Positions 27,157-36,450 are shown, numbered from the stretch's first letter. The stretch: DNA of 64,000 bases from Paraburkholderia sp. C35 (GCF_003121405.1 NZ_QBUY01000005.1:1-64000), one strand, 5' to 3'. Translations and numbers: made by a program. Notes: a model not told the origin generated them from the sequence alone.

Positions 27157-27461
27157 GCGAGCGGAATGGAAGGTCCTGAAAGTCGGGATGTGCGAGCGAT
27201 TGTGGCAAGTATTCGCGCTTGCCACCCCGCCGCTCACTGCATTGCCGCACCCTTGTCGATGCATCCTGCCAGGTAATTTTGAGCTAAGTGGCGCCCGCTA
27301 CGATCAAGAAAGCCGGAGACTCGCGCATGTGCGAAACGTGATGATCTGCCCGAATCATCACGAATTCGCAAGCTGCGCATCTTCGATCTTTTGGATAGTC
27401 GGCCCTGTCGCCAGACCGTCGACTGGGCACGTCAGCCTGCGTTGCACCACACGAGCTCAAC
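27157..27461. other. Non-coding stretch, 305 bases
   Basis: No supported gene, repeat or terminator was seen. It probably includes the promoter of the dehalogenase-like gene. Confidence 0.5.
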
Positions 27462-28169
27462 ATGAATTCTCTTAAAGCACTGATTTTTGACGTACAAGGA
27501 AGTACGACGGATTTTCGTTCGACCGTCGCTGCTGCGGCGCGCGCTATTGCGGCCGATCGCGCACCGACTGTCGACTGGGGACGCTTCGTCGATGACTGGC
27601 GGCGACAGTATCGTGTGTCGCTCGATGAAGTGCTTGCAGGATCTCAATCGTGGAGGCCAGTCGATCGGATCTATCGTCTGGCACTCGATGAAGTAATCGA
27701 AAAATACGATGTGAGATTTCTGACGTTCGATGAACGCGAGCGCATCAATTTCGCGTGGCAGACAATCGCGCCTTGGCCCGATGCAGTCGAGGGGCTGCAC
27801 CGGTTGAAACGCAAGTTCAAAGTGGTGACGTTGTCGAACGCGGACGTCAGTGCTGTGATCAATATCTCGAAGCGTGGCGCGTTGCCGTGGGATGCCATCT
27901 TCGCTGCAGAAATGGTCGGGACGTTCAAGCCCGATCCGCGGACCTATAAATTGGCTCTGCGCTATCTGGGTCTGTCGGCTGGCGAAGCCATGATGGTTGC
28001 ATGTCACAAATACGATTTGAACGCCGCAAGCGATCTAGGGTTGAAGACCGCTTTCGTCGCCCGGCCGCTCGAATTTGGACCGAATGGCGACGTCGATACC
28101 CGGTTCGAAGACCGGTTCGACATCAATGCGCGAGATTTTCTTGATCTCGCTGCGCAGTTAGGCTGCTAA
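27462..28169 (+). CDS. HAD superfamily hydrolase, haloacid dehalogenase type II-like
   Basis: 235 residues. The nucleophile motif reads IFDVQGST, close to FDxxGT, so the first Asp is present but the loop differs (Ser-Thr-Thr-Asp instead of Thr-Leu-x-Asp). Motif II is TLSNADVS, motif III Lys is in GTFKPDPRTY, and motif IV is MVACHKYDLNAA. This order matches 2-haloacid dehalogenases, which hydrolyse 2-haloalkanoates, but phosphatase activity is equally possible from sequence. The ribosome site is weak. It stands alone between two non-coding gaps. Confidence 0.85.
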   Translation: MNSLKALIFDVQGSTTDFRSTVAAAARAIAADRAPTVDWGRFVDDWRRQYRVSLDEVLAGSQSWRPVDRIYRLALDEVIEKYDVRFLTFDERERINFAWQTIAPWPDAVEGLHRLKRKFKVVTLSNADVSAVINISKRGALPWDAIFAAEMVGTFKPDPRTYKLALRYLGLSAGEAMMVACHKYDLNAASDLGLKTAFVARPLEFGPNGDVDTRFEDRFDINARDFLDLAAQLGC

Positions 28170-28605
28170 CAGCGGCTAATTCAATCTGGTCGCACAAGCA
28201 GTCATTCCTGATCTGCTTCGACTCGTCACCTTTCCCGACGATGCAAGGGCGCACGTTCCAAATCACGCAGCATGTCAGCGATGTGAGCGTTGGTACTTTG
28301 GTTCGTGCGCTTCCCGTTTGTCGGGCAATACTCACTCGCGCCAGCGAGCACCCCTCTTTCGCAAATTGCCCAGTCGATTCCATTTGGCTTAATTTTCGAC
28401 TAATTCGAGGCCAATAATCTCCACATCATCGGAAAGCTTTCAGGAAGGGGAAGTATGACCTTCTGACAGGTTTAAGCCGATATAGAACGAGTGATTTCAT
28501 CGTCGTGCGTCAGGTTTTTGCCTGGTCGTCTCACGAACAACTTTGTTTGTCCGCGAATGTACTCGTGAACAGACCTTGCATAAATGTACGTAGGAGTTTT
28601 AGAGC
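28170..28605. other. Non-coding stretch, 436 bases
   Basis: No supported gene. A short minus-strand ORF (28123-28383) is compositionally unlike neighbouring genes and is probably chance. The 3' half is AT-richer and probably carries the promoter of the exported hydrolase. Confidence 0.45.
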
Positions 28606-29802
28606 ATGAAATTGAATGAACGAATCAATCTGGGTGGAAAATCAGCGCGGTCAAAACTGTGCGCTATCTTTCTCTCGTGCCTTTTGGCTTCCGTTGCATG
28701 CTCTTCAGCACAAGCATATCCGGCGAGTCGAAAGAGCGTTCCGACATCCAACCCGGTCGCACAAGACAGTTTTTTCTTCGTTGGTGGTAGCTACGTCGGC
28801 GATCCGGCTAAGCCCGTTATGCACGGCCAGATGTATGTGGAGAAGCTCACGCCGGCACGGCGTCTCCATCCGTATCCAATCGTGCTGATTCATGGCGCCG
28901 GGCAAACGGCGACGAACTGGATGGGCACACCCGATGGGCGCGAAGGCTGGGCAAAATTCTTCGTTTCTCAGGGCTACGAGGTCTACATGGTGGACCAGCC
29001 AGCGCGTGGACGATCAGCCTGGCAAGAAGGCATCGACGGCAAGTTGAGTACTTTCGACGCAAAGACCGAAGAGAGCCTGTTCTCAATACCGGAGCAATTC
29101 AATCTCTGGCCGCAGGCGAAATACCATACACAGTGGCCGGGCAGTAGCGGACCCAATCACGGAAAAATCGGCGACCCGATCTTCGACCAGTTCTATTCAA
29201 CGCAAGTGCAGTTCCTCGCCAGCAATGCGGAAACGGAGACGCTGATTCAACACGCCGCGGCGGCACTGCTGGACAAGATTGGACCGGCTATTGTGCTCAC
29301 GCACTCGCAATCAGGTCCGTTCGGCTGGCTGATCGCCGATGCACGGCCCAAGCTCGTGAAGGCGATTATCGCTGTCGAGCCTTCCGGGCCGCCGTTCCAG
29401 AACGAAATCCCTTTCGGCACAGACAAGGCGCGAGCTTGGGGCGTGACCGATATTCCCATGACCTATGATCCGCCGATCACCGATCCTTCGCAGTTGCAAA
29501 AGGAGCAGCAAGCCACGCCGGACAAGCCGGACCTGGTGCGATGCTGGCGTCAGACGGAGCCGGCGCATACGCTGGTGAACTTGCGCGGTATCCCGGTGAT
29601 GATGGTGACGTCGGAAGCCTCATATCACTCCGCATACGATCACTGCACTGCGCAGTATCTGAAACAGGCTGGCGTGGATACGGACTTTGTTCGTCTGCCT
29701 GACGTCGGTATTCACGGCAACGCGCACATGATGATGCTCGAGAAGAACAATCTGCAGATCGCCGGTTTGATCACCTCGTGGCTTGGAAAGAACGTTAAAT
29801 AG
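28606..29802 (+). CDS. Exported alpha/beta hydrolase
   Basis: 398 residues with a signal peptide (about 37 residues ending SSAQA). The oxyanion-hole motif is LIHGAGQTATNW, the nucleophile elbow THSQSGPFGW (Ser in Ser-Gln-Ser-Gly) and a late catalytic His in GIHGNAHMMM. An Asp between the two completes the triad. It resembles periplasmic or secreted esterases that accept a wide substrate range. An AGGAG ribosome site lies 9 bases before ATG 28606. A strong hairpin follows the stop, so it is monocistronic. Confidence 0.88.
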   Translation: MKLNERINLGGKSARSKLCAIFLSCLLASVACSSAQAYPASRKSVPTSNPVAQDSFFFVGGSYVGDPAKPVMHGQMYVEKLTPARRLHPYPIVLIHGAGQTATNWMGTPDGREGWAKFFVSQGYEVYMVDQPARGRSAWQEGIDGKLSTFDAKTEESLFSIPEQFNLWPQAKYHTQWPGSSGPNHGKIGDPIFDQFYSTQVQFLASNAETETLIQHAAAALLDKIGPAIVLTHSQSGPFGWLIADARPKLVKAIIAVEPSGPPFQNEIPFGTDKARAWGVTDIPMTYDPPITDPSQLQKEQQATPDKPDLVRCWRQTEPAHTLVNLRGIPVMMVTSEASYHSAYDHCTAQYLKQAGVDTDFVRLPDVGIHGNAHMMMLEKNNLQIAGLITSWLGKNVK

Positions 29803-29814
29803 GCAGAGGCTTTT

Positions 29815-29841
29815 CCTTTCCCTCGTAACGAGAGGGAAAGG
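29815..29841. terminator. Hairpin after hydrolase gene
   Basis: CCTTTCCCTC (29815-29824) pairs perfectly with GAGGGAAAGG (29832-29841) around a 7-base loop, starting 12 bases after the hydrolase stop. The four T bases precede the stem on the plus strand, so it is a weak intrinsic terminator in that direction and could serve the minus strand better. Confidence 0.6.
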
Positions 29842-29951
29842 ATTCAAACAAGCCTGCGCCTGAATCACGACAGATTATGCTCAGAAGATCCGCGCGTGAT
29901 GCAGAGATGTCACGCGTGTTGACCTGAAATCACGATACATCAGGAAGGGAC

Positions 29952-30665
29952 ATGACACCGCTTGAACTGGCTGGGAGGAGCCGAGGCGTAGCTGTACTTT
30001 TGACGCTGTCTGGTGGCTTTCTGGATGCATTCACCTATGTCGGCCACGGCGGTGTATTCGCAAACGCGATGTCGGGAAACATCGCTCTTCTGGGAATACA
30101 CATGGCCAGTGGAGATTGGACGCAAGCGGCTCGACATGTTCCGCCGCTCGTTGCCTTCGTATTGGCGGTGTGTGTGGCGCACCTGTTGAGCCTGACGCGC
30201 GTCAATCAATATATAAGGCGCCCCGCGCTTGTGTGTCTTTTGCTCGAGATCGGTTTTCTGGCATTGGCCGCCAGTAATCTGGTTCCTGTCTCCGATATCT
30301 GGCTGATCCCCGGAATCACATTCGTTGCGACCTTGCAAACGCTATCGTTCACGCACGTTGGAAATCTGGCGTATACCTCAGTGATGACAACGGGCAATTT
30401 GCGACGCGCGACCAAGATGCTGCTTGAAGGACTCATCCCTCGATATGACAAAGGAGCACTTCACGATGCCTCACTGCTTGGAGCCGCTGGATTCTGCTTC
30501 CTGACGGGAGCAGTACTAGGTGGATATACAACAGCGGTAGCAAAGGATAAAGCAATGTGGATTGCCGTACTCCTGCTCGTCGCCGCGCTTGCACGGATGT
30601 GTCAGTTGGCACGCAGGGAGAGTGTCCGGCGATCTGCAGAGAGTAATAGTTCGAACTTCGCGTGA
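29952..30665 (+). CDS. DUF1275 (YoaK-like) membrane protein
   Basis: 237 residues with about six hydrophobic segments and the family hallmark FLDAFTYVGHGGVFANAMSGNIALLG (residues about 23-48, quoted in part), plus THVGNLAYTSVMTTGNLRRA. The family is inner-membrane and of unknown function; some members are stress-induced. ATG 29952 follows GGAAGGGAC. It stands alone, and no context hints at its substrate. Confidence 0.92.
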   Translation: MTPLELAGRSRGVAVLLTLSGGFLDAFTYVGHGGVFANAMSGNIALLGIHMASGDWTQAARHVPPLVAFVLAVCVAHLLSLTRVNQYIRRPALVCLLLEIGFLALAASNLVPVSDIWLIPGITFVATLQTLSFTHVGNLAYTSVMTTGNLRRATKMLLEGLIPRYDKGALHDASLLGAAGFCFLTGAVLGGYTTAVAKDKAMWIAVLLLVAALARMCQLARRESVRRSAESNSSNFA

Positions 30666-31035
30666 TTCCGTGTATCTCTACGTTAAGCACGATAAGGTTC
30701 TCAGTAGGCTGGACTCTACCTGCTTAGTCCGTAACGGAGCGTCCCGCGAGACTCGACTCACAACAAGACGGCCAACAACGCGCCATTAAAAAGCGGTTAC
30801 TGAGCGTGTTTATGCCATTGTAAGAAATCTGATTATTCCCATTCGTGAGAACACTATTTGCCTGAATTGCGAGTGACGGCGCGTGCGGCATCCTCGACAA
30901 TAGCGCGTCGCGACGGGCGATTGCATCGGCTGATGAGCTTCACCGCATGGTGTTGAGCTTGCATGTCGGTTTTCTGATGGACCTTGCCGGATAGACCGTC
31001 GATAACCAATATTTTGGAACTTTTCAGGAGCGTTT
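30666..31035. other. Non-coding stretch, 370 bases
   Basis: No supported plus-strand gene. On the minus strand a frame ending at 30857 is open back past 31030 and reads like a basic C-terminus (KLISRCNRPSRRAIVED), but has no convincing start and overlaps the next gene; it may be a remnant. Confidence 0.4.
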
Positions 31036-31275
31036 GTGGTTTTTGAACATCGTGGATTTCGGGTGACTGCCGATGCTGTGACAGACGAGCTTGGCGTTCA
31101 GTGGGTATGTCACGCTCTTATCGAGCGTACTGATGGTGATTCGAAGAAAGGCGCACCTGAGGGCATCGATCTGACTCTTCCCCGGGCCAAGATTGATCCT
31201 TTGATGGCAATCAGCGCGCTCGAGCACAAGTCCCGCGCCGCGATTGATGACTGGCACGAAACAGGGCACGCATAG
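31036..31275 (+). CDS. Small conserved-looking hypothetical protein
   Basis: 79 residues, GTG start at 31036 with AGGAG 5 bases upstream. It resembles short Burkholderiaceae hypothetical proteins with a VTADAV...GVQWVCHALIE strand pattern and a C-terminal KIDPLMAISALEH helix; I cannot name a family. It has no signal peptide. A zinc-dependent quinone oxidoreductase remnant follows directly after its stop. Confidence 0.6.
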   Translation: MVFEHRGFRVTADAVTDELGVQWVCHALIERTDGDSKKGAPEGIDLTLPRAKIDPLMAISALEHKSRAAIDDWHETGHA

Positions 31276-31371
31276 AAGCAGGTCCGCATTTACCTTGAGC
31301 CGCTCTGTGTCGGCAGGCCTGAGGTTCTTCAGATTGAAGATATCGATGTTCCGTCGCCCGCAGCGGGCGAA
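31276..31371 (+). pseudogene. Remnant of NADPH:quinone oxidoreductase N-terminus
   Basis: Translated from 31276, the frame reads VRIYLEPLCVGRPEVLQIED, then DVPSPAAGE, which matches the conserved N-terminal block of zinc-dependent/MDR quinone oxidoreductases (xGGPEVLxxEDVDVPxPxxGE). The similarity stops at about 31371 and no start codon is in place, so only this short fragment survives. The HxlR regulator at 31588-32199 is the usual neighbour of such reductases, which supports decay of a former target gene. Between 31372 and 31587 nothing else is seen. Confidence 0.6.
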
Positions 31372-31587
31372 GCCTTCGAGTTGCAAAGGCGTGTGAGGTC
31401 ATTCGACATTGCAACAAGCAGCTTCGTATGCCGACACAGGCAGACGTACACAAGAATGCCGAATAACGTCTGCACCCGAACCTATGTGATCACGTGCACG
31501 AGAGCGCGTGATTATTCATGGACACCGTCGGATATCGCTGGCACGGCGCTTCAAAGACTCCACTAGACGCTTCCATCACGTCTTAAG

Positions 31588-32199
31588 TCAGTCCGTCGCG
31601 ACAGCGGACTTGCGCTTACGCGGTACTTTCTTTTCATTCGCACGTTTTGCCACAGTCGCCGATTGCTTTTTTGCAGGGGCACGCCTGGAAACCCGAATTC
31701 GCCGTTCTTCCGCGAACGCTTCTGCACGGCCGGCCCGTTCAGCCGCCCATGCAGGATTCACTCGGGTGTCGATCTGGCTAAAGTTGAAAGGCAGGTCTTC
31801 TGCTTCCGGTTGCCAGCGAGCATCAATAATCTTGCCGGTTCGGCGATGTTTCATCGTTACCGCGCTTTCGGCTTTGGGATCCAGCCCACAATGGCGCATC
31901 CCCCATAAACGCAACGTCAACATCATTCCGTCAAGCTCGCGTGTCTTGTCGGTTACGCAATACGCGTATCGCTTCGGTCGCTCCTGATATGGCTGCCGCA
32001 CGATGAGCCCATTGTCCTCCATCGTTTTGAGGCGCTGGGTGAGCAGGTTGGGGGACATCCCGGTCTGGGCGAGGATGCCGTCGAAACGATCATTTCCCAT
32101 TCTCAGTTCACGCAGGATGAGGATTGTCCAGCGGTCCGCAATGACTGCTGCCGCCCGGGCGATAGGACACAACGTGTCGTCGGTATTTTCTTGTTTCAC
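31588..32199 (-). CDS. HxlR family transcriptional regulator
   Basis: 203 residues. The HxlR winged helix is clear: the Cys-Pro-x-x-x-x(5)-I-x-x-x-W signature (LCPIARAAAVIADRWTILIL), then LRMGNDRFDGI and LTQRLKTMEDNGLIVRQ. The N-terminal Cys is the thiol-sensing position in several HxlR-type proteins. The start is GTG 32199, with GAGGAA upstream on that strand. The C-terminal 55 residues form an extra basic tail (KKVPRKRKSAVATD). It is divergent from the isochorismatase-like gene at 32354 and beside a reductase remnant, either of which may be its target. Confidence 0.92.
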   Translation of the reverse strand: MKQENTDDTLCPIARAAAVIADRWTILILRELRMGNDRFDGILAQTGMSPNLLTQRLKTMEDNGLIVRQPYQERPKRYAYCVTDKTRELDGMMLTLRLWGMRHCGLDPKAESAVTMKHRRTGKIIDARWQPEAEDLPFNFSQIDTRVNPAWAAERAGRAEAFAEERRIRVSRRAPAKKQSATVAKRANEKKVPRKRKSAVATD

Positions 32200-32353
32200 C
32201 AGGGTTCCTCGGATTCACAAACCCCGCATTGTGAACCTGTGCATGAAGCATTCCAAGACATTTGGCGAGTCCGGCGCTGATTTATATCCTTTACAAAGCT
32301 AGTGACTTCAAATACTGTAGTAACAGATCATTAGAGCCTGAGAGAGGATTGAA

Positions 32354-32995
32354 ATGTCGGAGCAAACGAGCACTGGGCTGACCTATGAGCCAGAATTGAC
32401 GGGGTTGCTTATCGTCGACCCCTACAATGACTTTCTGTCGGAAGGCGGGAAGCTCTTCGAAATCAGTCGTTCGACTTTGGAAGCACAGAATGTCGTGCAG
32501 CACATGCGGGAGGTCCTTGAAGCGGCCCGCTCGCGCGGCGTGCAGGTGTTTTTCGCTCCCCACCATCGCTGGCGCGAGGGTGACTCGCACAGCCATTGGA
32601 AAACCATACCGCCAATTGGTGCCGCTTCCAACAAGGCGCGCGTCTTTGCCGACGGCACATGGGGTGGAACTTTCCATCCAGATTTCGAGCCGCGCCCCGG
32701 TGACGTGGTAGCGCAAGAACACTGGCTTTCCAGCGGCTTCGAAAACACGGACCTCGACTTTCAGCTCAAGAAGCATGGTGTCCGCAAGGTCGTCGTGATC
32801 GGCATGCGTGCAAACACCTGCATCGAGTCGACGGTGCGATACGCCGCTGAGCTTGGCTACGAAGTCACGCTGGTGAAGGACGCGATCGGCAGCTTTGGCC
32901 AGGCGGAAATGGATGCGTCACTGCAATACAACATGCCGGCTTACGCGAGCGCCATCGTGTCGACAGCGGAGATCATCGCGAAGCTGTCTGCGTAA
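32354..32995 (+). CDS. Isochorismatase-like cysteine hydrolase
   Basis: 213 residues. The catalytic triad residues are visible: Asp in LLIVDPYND, a Lys in the central region and Cys in GMRANTCIESTVR. The family hydrolyses amides and carbamoyl groups (for example nicotinamidase, N-carbamoylsarcosine amidase). The ribosome site GAGAGGA precedes ATG 32354. It is divergent from the HxlR regulator, 154 bases apart, and is its best surviving target. The substrate is unknown. Confidence 0.9.
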   Translation: MSEQTSTGLTYEPELTGLLIVDPYNDFLSEGGKLFEISRSTLEAQNVVQHMREVLEAARSRGVQVFFAPHHRWREGDSHSHWKTIPPIGAASNKARVFADGTWGGTFHPDFEPRPGDVVAQEHWLSSGFENTDLDFQLKKHGVRKVVVIGMRANTCIESTVRYAAELGYEVTLVKDAIGSFGQAEMDASLQYNMPAYASAIVSTAEIIAKLSA

Positions 32996-33422
32996 GGAGC
33001 GTTACACACGTCGACAAGAAAGCCCTAATCACGCAAGAATCCGCTTCGCTGCAAGCACTCCCCAATACGAAGCAACGTTTTAAGGTTTCATCTATTAATC
33101 GTACGGCACCATACTATTGCAGGTTCCGAAACAGAACATACTGCTGGCAGCGCACCCACTAAACCATTTGCGAAGACGACCATGAGGCATGGATCATTCA
33201 TCTTGGACATCATCCACCATTTCGAAATTACGCTCTCTGCATAGCGACCGGTAGAGGCCGACTTGCCTCGTCGCGGATCGAAGGTGATGAACACCGGAAG
33301 GCCTCGTGAATCATCTAAGCCCAGTATCTAAATTGCGTCGGCGAAATTTTCAGGCGGCGTCCCAATCGCCCTGCTGATGCAACTGCAGCGCCATCAGCAG
33401 GGCTTCTTCGGTGCAAGCCGAA
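32996..33422. other. Low-coding stretch, 427 bases, with possible minus-strand remnants
   Basis: A minus-strand ORF at 33088-33294 (68 residues, GTG start, MFITFDPRRGKSASTGRY...) lies 128 bases downstream of the deaminase gene on the same strand; its frame extends upstream without a start. Another minus-strand frame ending at 33350 reads ALLMALQLHQQGDWDAA, like the first helix of a TPR protein, then stops. Both look like decayed or truncated genes. Nothing else is supported. Confidence 0.4.
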
Positions 33423-34760
33423 TCACTCAACGGACTTCGACGTACCCAGCCATTGTCCAATGTACGTGAGGACAGCACGCTTGACCTCACTCTCGGCGTC
33501 TGTGGCTGCGCGAGTCCTGAGCATCTTGTGAATAAGGGCTTCGCTCCCCGAACGCAGGACTTCTTTCGCATGCTTCGCTTTGCCGATCTGGGTCGCGATC
33601 GACCCGTCGCCCATGCAACTGGTCAGGCCTTTGTCCACTTGAATTTTGTGGATTTCGCTCGCGGTGCCTAACGCAACGACGCCTGTGCCCTCGGCGTCCT
33701 CGGCATCGTCGGTAACGATTTCGCCGGGGAGCTTTTCCTTGCTATGCCCGACAGGGGCCTTGGTTTTTTCACTCAGTTGAGTTGAGATCTTCTTGCCGAC
33801 CCTGCCGTCTTTGCCAGTGTCTTCCTGACCGAAATAAATCACGCAGTTGCTGGATTTCGTTACCGAGAGAAAGCCGGTGCACCCCTTGCACGGTGTGAGC
33901 GTCGAAAAGATGACACTATTCTCGGGCACCTTGGTCGCCGTGGGGTTGTTGCGGAAGTAGGACAGCAGCATGCTGACCTCGGCGTGGCGAAACGATCCGG
34001 TGTTGATGCCCGCGGCGAGGATCTGCCCCTGGTCGCTGACGAGCAAGGCGCCCACGTAGTTCTTCAACCCTTCGTAGCTCTCGGCCGAGCTGATGTCCAC
34101 CAGCGAATAGGTGGCCAGCATGTAGTATCGAAGTGCACGGGCCAGGCCCTTCTTGCGGCTGCCGGGCGGGAGGTCGAGGTCTTTGGTGAGGCCTGCCGCC
34201 GCTGCGTAGAGGCCTCCGTCGGGAAGGGGGGCTTTCAGCGCGAGTGCAGCAATCTGGCGGGGCCACTTTCTGACGGTTTGAACGGTCAATGTCACGCCAA
34301 CTGCTCCGTCACCCTCGTTGGGCTTCAGTTGGTCCATCAACTTCACCTTTATCCTTGGATAGTGCTTGATCCAAAGGGCATCCGCGCGATTGGTGTAGAC
34401 CGTTGCATTGTTGGACTTATCCTTGCCCAGTATTGCGTTGACCACTGCGGGACGCGCCAGGTTGCTGGACCTATAGAATTTGAACTCGGTGCCATCAATG
34501 TAGCCCGCCACATTGCTGCCGCCCGTTGGGCTCGTGATGATGGGGTCCTGGCACAACTCGTAGAGCGTCGCCCGCAGGTCTTCTTTCCCGGTGTACGTGA
34601 TCCCCGTGTGCAGCGCGTTACCGCATGCCACGCCTGGTGGCCGGTTGGTACCGACGAATAGGGTGCCCGGCTTGAAAGTTTTTGGTTTGTCGGGTTGAAC
34701 CTTCGGGCCCTTGATCGGCGTGCTGCAAGTGCTGCACTTGAACATATAGAACTGTGGCAT
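33423..34760 (-). CDS. Cytidine deaminase-fold protein, possible nucleic-acid deaminase
   Basis: 445 residues from ATG 34760, chosen for the strong AGGAGGG site 6 bases upstream. The N-terminus has FKCSTCSTP, a short CxxC. The centre carries the deaminase zinc site: HAE (259-261) and PCKGC (290-294), with the preceding strand VGALLVSDQGQILAAGINT. The spacing fits the nucleotide/nucleic-acid deaminase superfamily; the architecture reminds me of Bd3614-type bacterial deaminases, which I cannot confirm. A 150-residue tail rich in charged residues follows. There is no signal peptide. It is divergent from a small lipoprotein gene. The role could be base editing, nucleotide metabolism or an antibacterial effector. 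Confidence 0.75.
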   Translation of the reverse strand: MPQFYMFKCSTCSTPIKGPKVQPDKPKTFKPGTLFVGTNRPPGVACGNALHTGITYTGKEDLRATLYELCQDPIITSPTGGSNVAGYIDGTEFKFYRSSNLARPAVVNAILGKDKSNNATVYTNRADALWIKHYPRIKVKLMDQLKPNEGDGAVGVTLTVQTVRKWPRQIAALALKAPLPDGGLYAAAAGLTKDLDLPPGSRKKGLARALRYYMLATYSLVDISSAESYEGLKNYVGALLVSDQGQILAAGINTGSFRHAEVSMLLSYFRNNPTATKVPENSVIFSTLTPCKGCTGFLSVTKSSNCVIYFGQEDTGKDGRVGKKISTQLSEKTKAPVGHSKEKLPGEIVTDDAEDAEGTGVVALGTASEIHKIQVDKGLTSCMGDGSIATQIGKAKHAKEVLRSGSEALIHKMLRTRAATDAESEVKRAVLTYIGQWLGTSKSVE

Positions 34761-34980
34761 GGAGAACCCTCCTGTGAGGCTTGATGCCTGCTTGCAAGAA
34801 GTCAGCGACAGCCAATGAGCGACGTAGCACGCTGCGCCACTGCGTGCACCGAGGTGGACAACAGATCGGCGCCATTTGTGAACGCGGTCACTCAGATATT
34901 CTAGTGCCCGTGCCGTTCGTTTAAAGCGAAACGCGAATGAAAGGCTAAAGAAGGAATTGGAAGCGACCGTAAACGTCGCT

Positions 34981-35265
34981 ATGAGAAAAAATCTAATCGT
35001 CTGGGGGCTTGTCTTCACGCTGACAGGTTGCGCAAGCTGGTGTGACAGCAGTGAAGACAAAGAGAAATGTATGAAACGAGTGCACGTAGCTCAGGCTGTG
35101 GGCGCGGTGGCGCTGGTCGTTACGGCAGCTGTGGTGGCAGCGAAGGCGGGGAGTGGCGGCGGTGGCAGCAATTATCCGGGGAACTGCCAGTATGACTGGC
35201 AAACTGCCGCGGATGGGTCGCGCTGCGGTGCCCGCTCTGCAGAGTCGCGCCCCGGCGGCTACTGA
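34981..35265 (+). CDS. Small lipoprotein of unknown function
   Basis: 94 residues. The N-terminal signal ends in a lipobox, LTGC (Cys17), then CASWCDSS and an internal hydrophobic segment (AVGAVALVVTAAVVAAKAG) and a Gly-Ser-rich linker before YPGNCQYDWQTAADGSRCG. ATG 34981 gives a good signal; TTG 34957 with AAGGA is an alternative. The C-terminal Gln-Trp...Asp-Gly-Ser-Arg-Cys-Gly-Ala-Arg-Ser-Ala motif is seen in many short proteobacterial lipoproteins. It is 220 bases from the divergent deaminase; a functional link is unproven. Confidence 0.75.
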   Translation: MRKNLIVWGLVFTLTGCASWCDSSEDKEKCMKRVHVAQAVGAVALVVTAAVVAAKAGSGGGGSNYPGNCQYDWQTAADGSRCGARSAESRPGGY

Positions 35266-35352
35266 GGCCAGAAGGCGGAAAGGGTTGACGCAGCGAATGA
35301 GTACGGCAAATCGTTGCCGCTCACACACGAACTAAAGACCACGGTTCATATA

Positions 35353-36357
35353 TCACGGTAGCCGCTGGTTCGCAGATCGCGTGGGAACCTGAATCTGATA
35401 ACCATCCGCAGCAAGCAGATCGAGGAACGAGTTCTTCCCAAAGAAATGCGCTGCACCAACAGCCACGAGAATTGGGCCTCGCGCGTGAAAATATCCATCC
35501 TTCTCTATGGTCCGGATGAAAAGCTCATTGCCGGCATGAATCAGATAGTCGTTCAGGGACCTTAGCTCCGGCCGTTCTCCCGGCATATTCCCGATCAGTC
35601 GTTCGACTGATACGAAGTTATCCGACAGCCATGCCCGTTCGACATCGACGACGGATATTTCGGAAGGTGTCTGCCCGTTTTCTCCGTCGCACGCGTCACG
35701 GAGCCACGCATCCTGTCCTGACTTGGGGAGGCTGTCGAGCAAAGCAAACGCTTCTTCGGGCGTCTCGAGTCCGATGAGGGGCTTCTGGGTTCGACCAGCG
35801 AGTGCATTGAGCCGGTCGTCGATCCCGGCAAATACCGGCCTTTCTGCCGTAACGATACCTGCTGCCGTGCGGCGCAACTCCACGCGATGTTTTTCTATGC
35901 TGGTAGCCGCAAGCCATGGTTTGAATTCGAAGAACTGCGCGAGCGGACGTTGCTCGCGCAACGCGCATCCCGCCAGTTCAGCGGGTGTGATCAGATTGAT
36001 ATGGTTGGTCAGGTTGTCGCCGGCGGGGTAGAGCGCGTGACGAATGAGCACCGACCGTTGCGCGGTCAAATCTGCGGTCGATAGTTCGAGCACGACAGCG
36101 TCGACCATATCGACGAGGCGCGAGAGTCGGGCATCGATGCGTGGGTCGTTAAACGGCAGCCAATGGATGGTCGGCAGGAGAATGAGTGTCGGGCGCCCCT
36201 GCGCTGAAGCAATCCAGACGACGGGCAAGTCGCGCGAGTCGAGTGCAATCGTGCTATCGGCTCGTGCAGGACCAACGCTGAATGCCGTCAACAGACAAGC
36301 AATGAGCGTTGTGTTGAATATCAGGTACTTCGCTCGGGAAAGCATCATCAAGATCAT
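35353..36357 (-). CDS. TraB/GumN family protein
   Basis: 334 residues with a signal peptide (FNTTLIACLLTAFSVGPARA). The family signature near residue 60 (LILLPTIHWLP, equivalent to G.xHxLP) and a distal GAAHFFGK (equivalent to GxxHL.G) are present, giving the two His positions that suggest a metalloprotease-like fold (Tiki-related). ATG 36357 is used; a GTG at 36360 and further ATGs at 36348 and 36345 are also possible. It acts in the periplasm or is secreted. It has no operon partners. Confidence 0.85.
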   Translation of the reverse strand: MILMMLSRAKYLIFNTTLIACLLTAFSVGPARADSTIALDSRDLPVVWIASAQGRPTLILLPTIHWLPFNDPRIDARLSRLVDMVDAVVLELSTADLTAQRSVLIRHALYPAGDNLTNHINLITPAELAGCALREQRPLAQFFEFKPWLAATSIEKHRVELRRTAAGIVTAERPVFAGIDDRLNALAGRTQKPLIGLETPEEAFALLDSLPKSGQDAWLRDACDGENGQTPSEISVVDVERAWLSDNFVSVERLIGNMPGERPELRSLNDYLIHAGNELFIRTIEKDGYFHARGPILVAVGAAHFFGKNSFLDLLAADGYQIQVPTRSANQRLP

Positions 36358-36450
36358 CACGGCCCCCTGTTTCTTTCGTGACGTGCGCTCTTCATCGACA
36401 TCGATGTTTTGGAATGCGACGACGCCGGCTGGCCGACCGATGCTTCACCA

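Noticed and set aside
28123..28383. 86-codon minus-strand ORF after the dehalogenase-like gene
   Set aside because: Overlaps the end of a real gene, Cys/Arg/Thr-rich, no start context.
31024..31386. 120-codon minus-strand ORF
   Set aside because: Antisense to the better-supported GTG-started ORF with AGGAG and to the reductase remnant.
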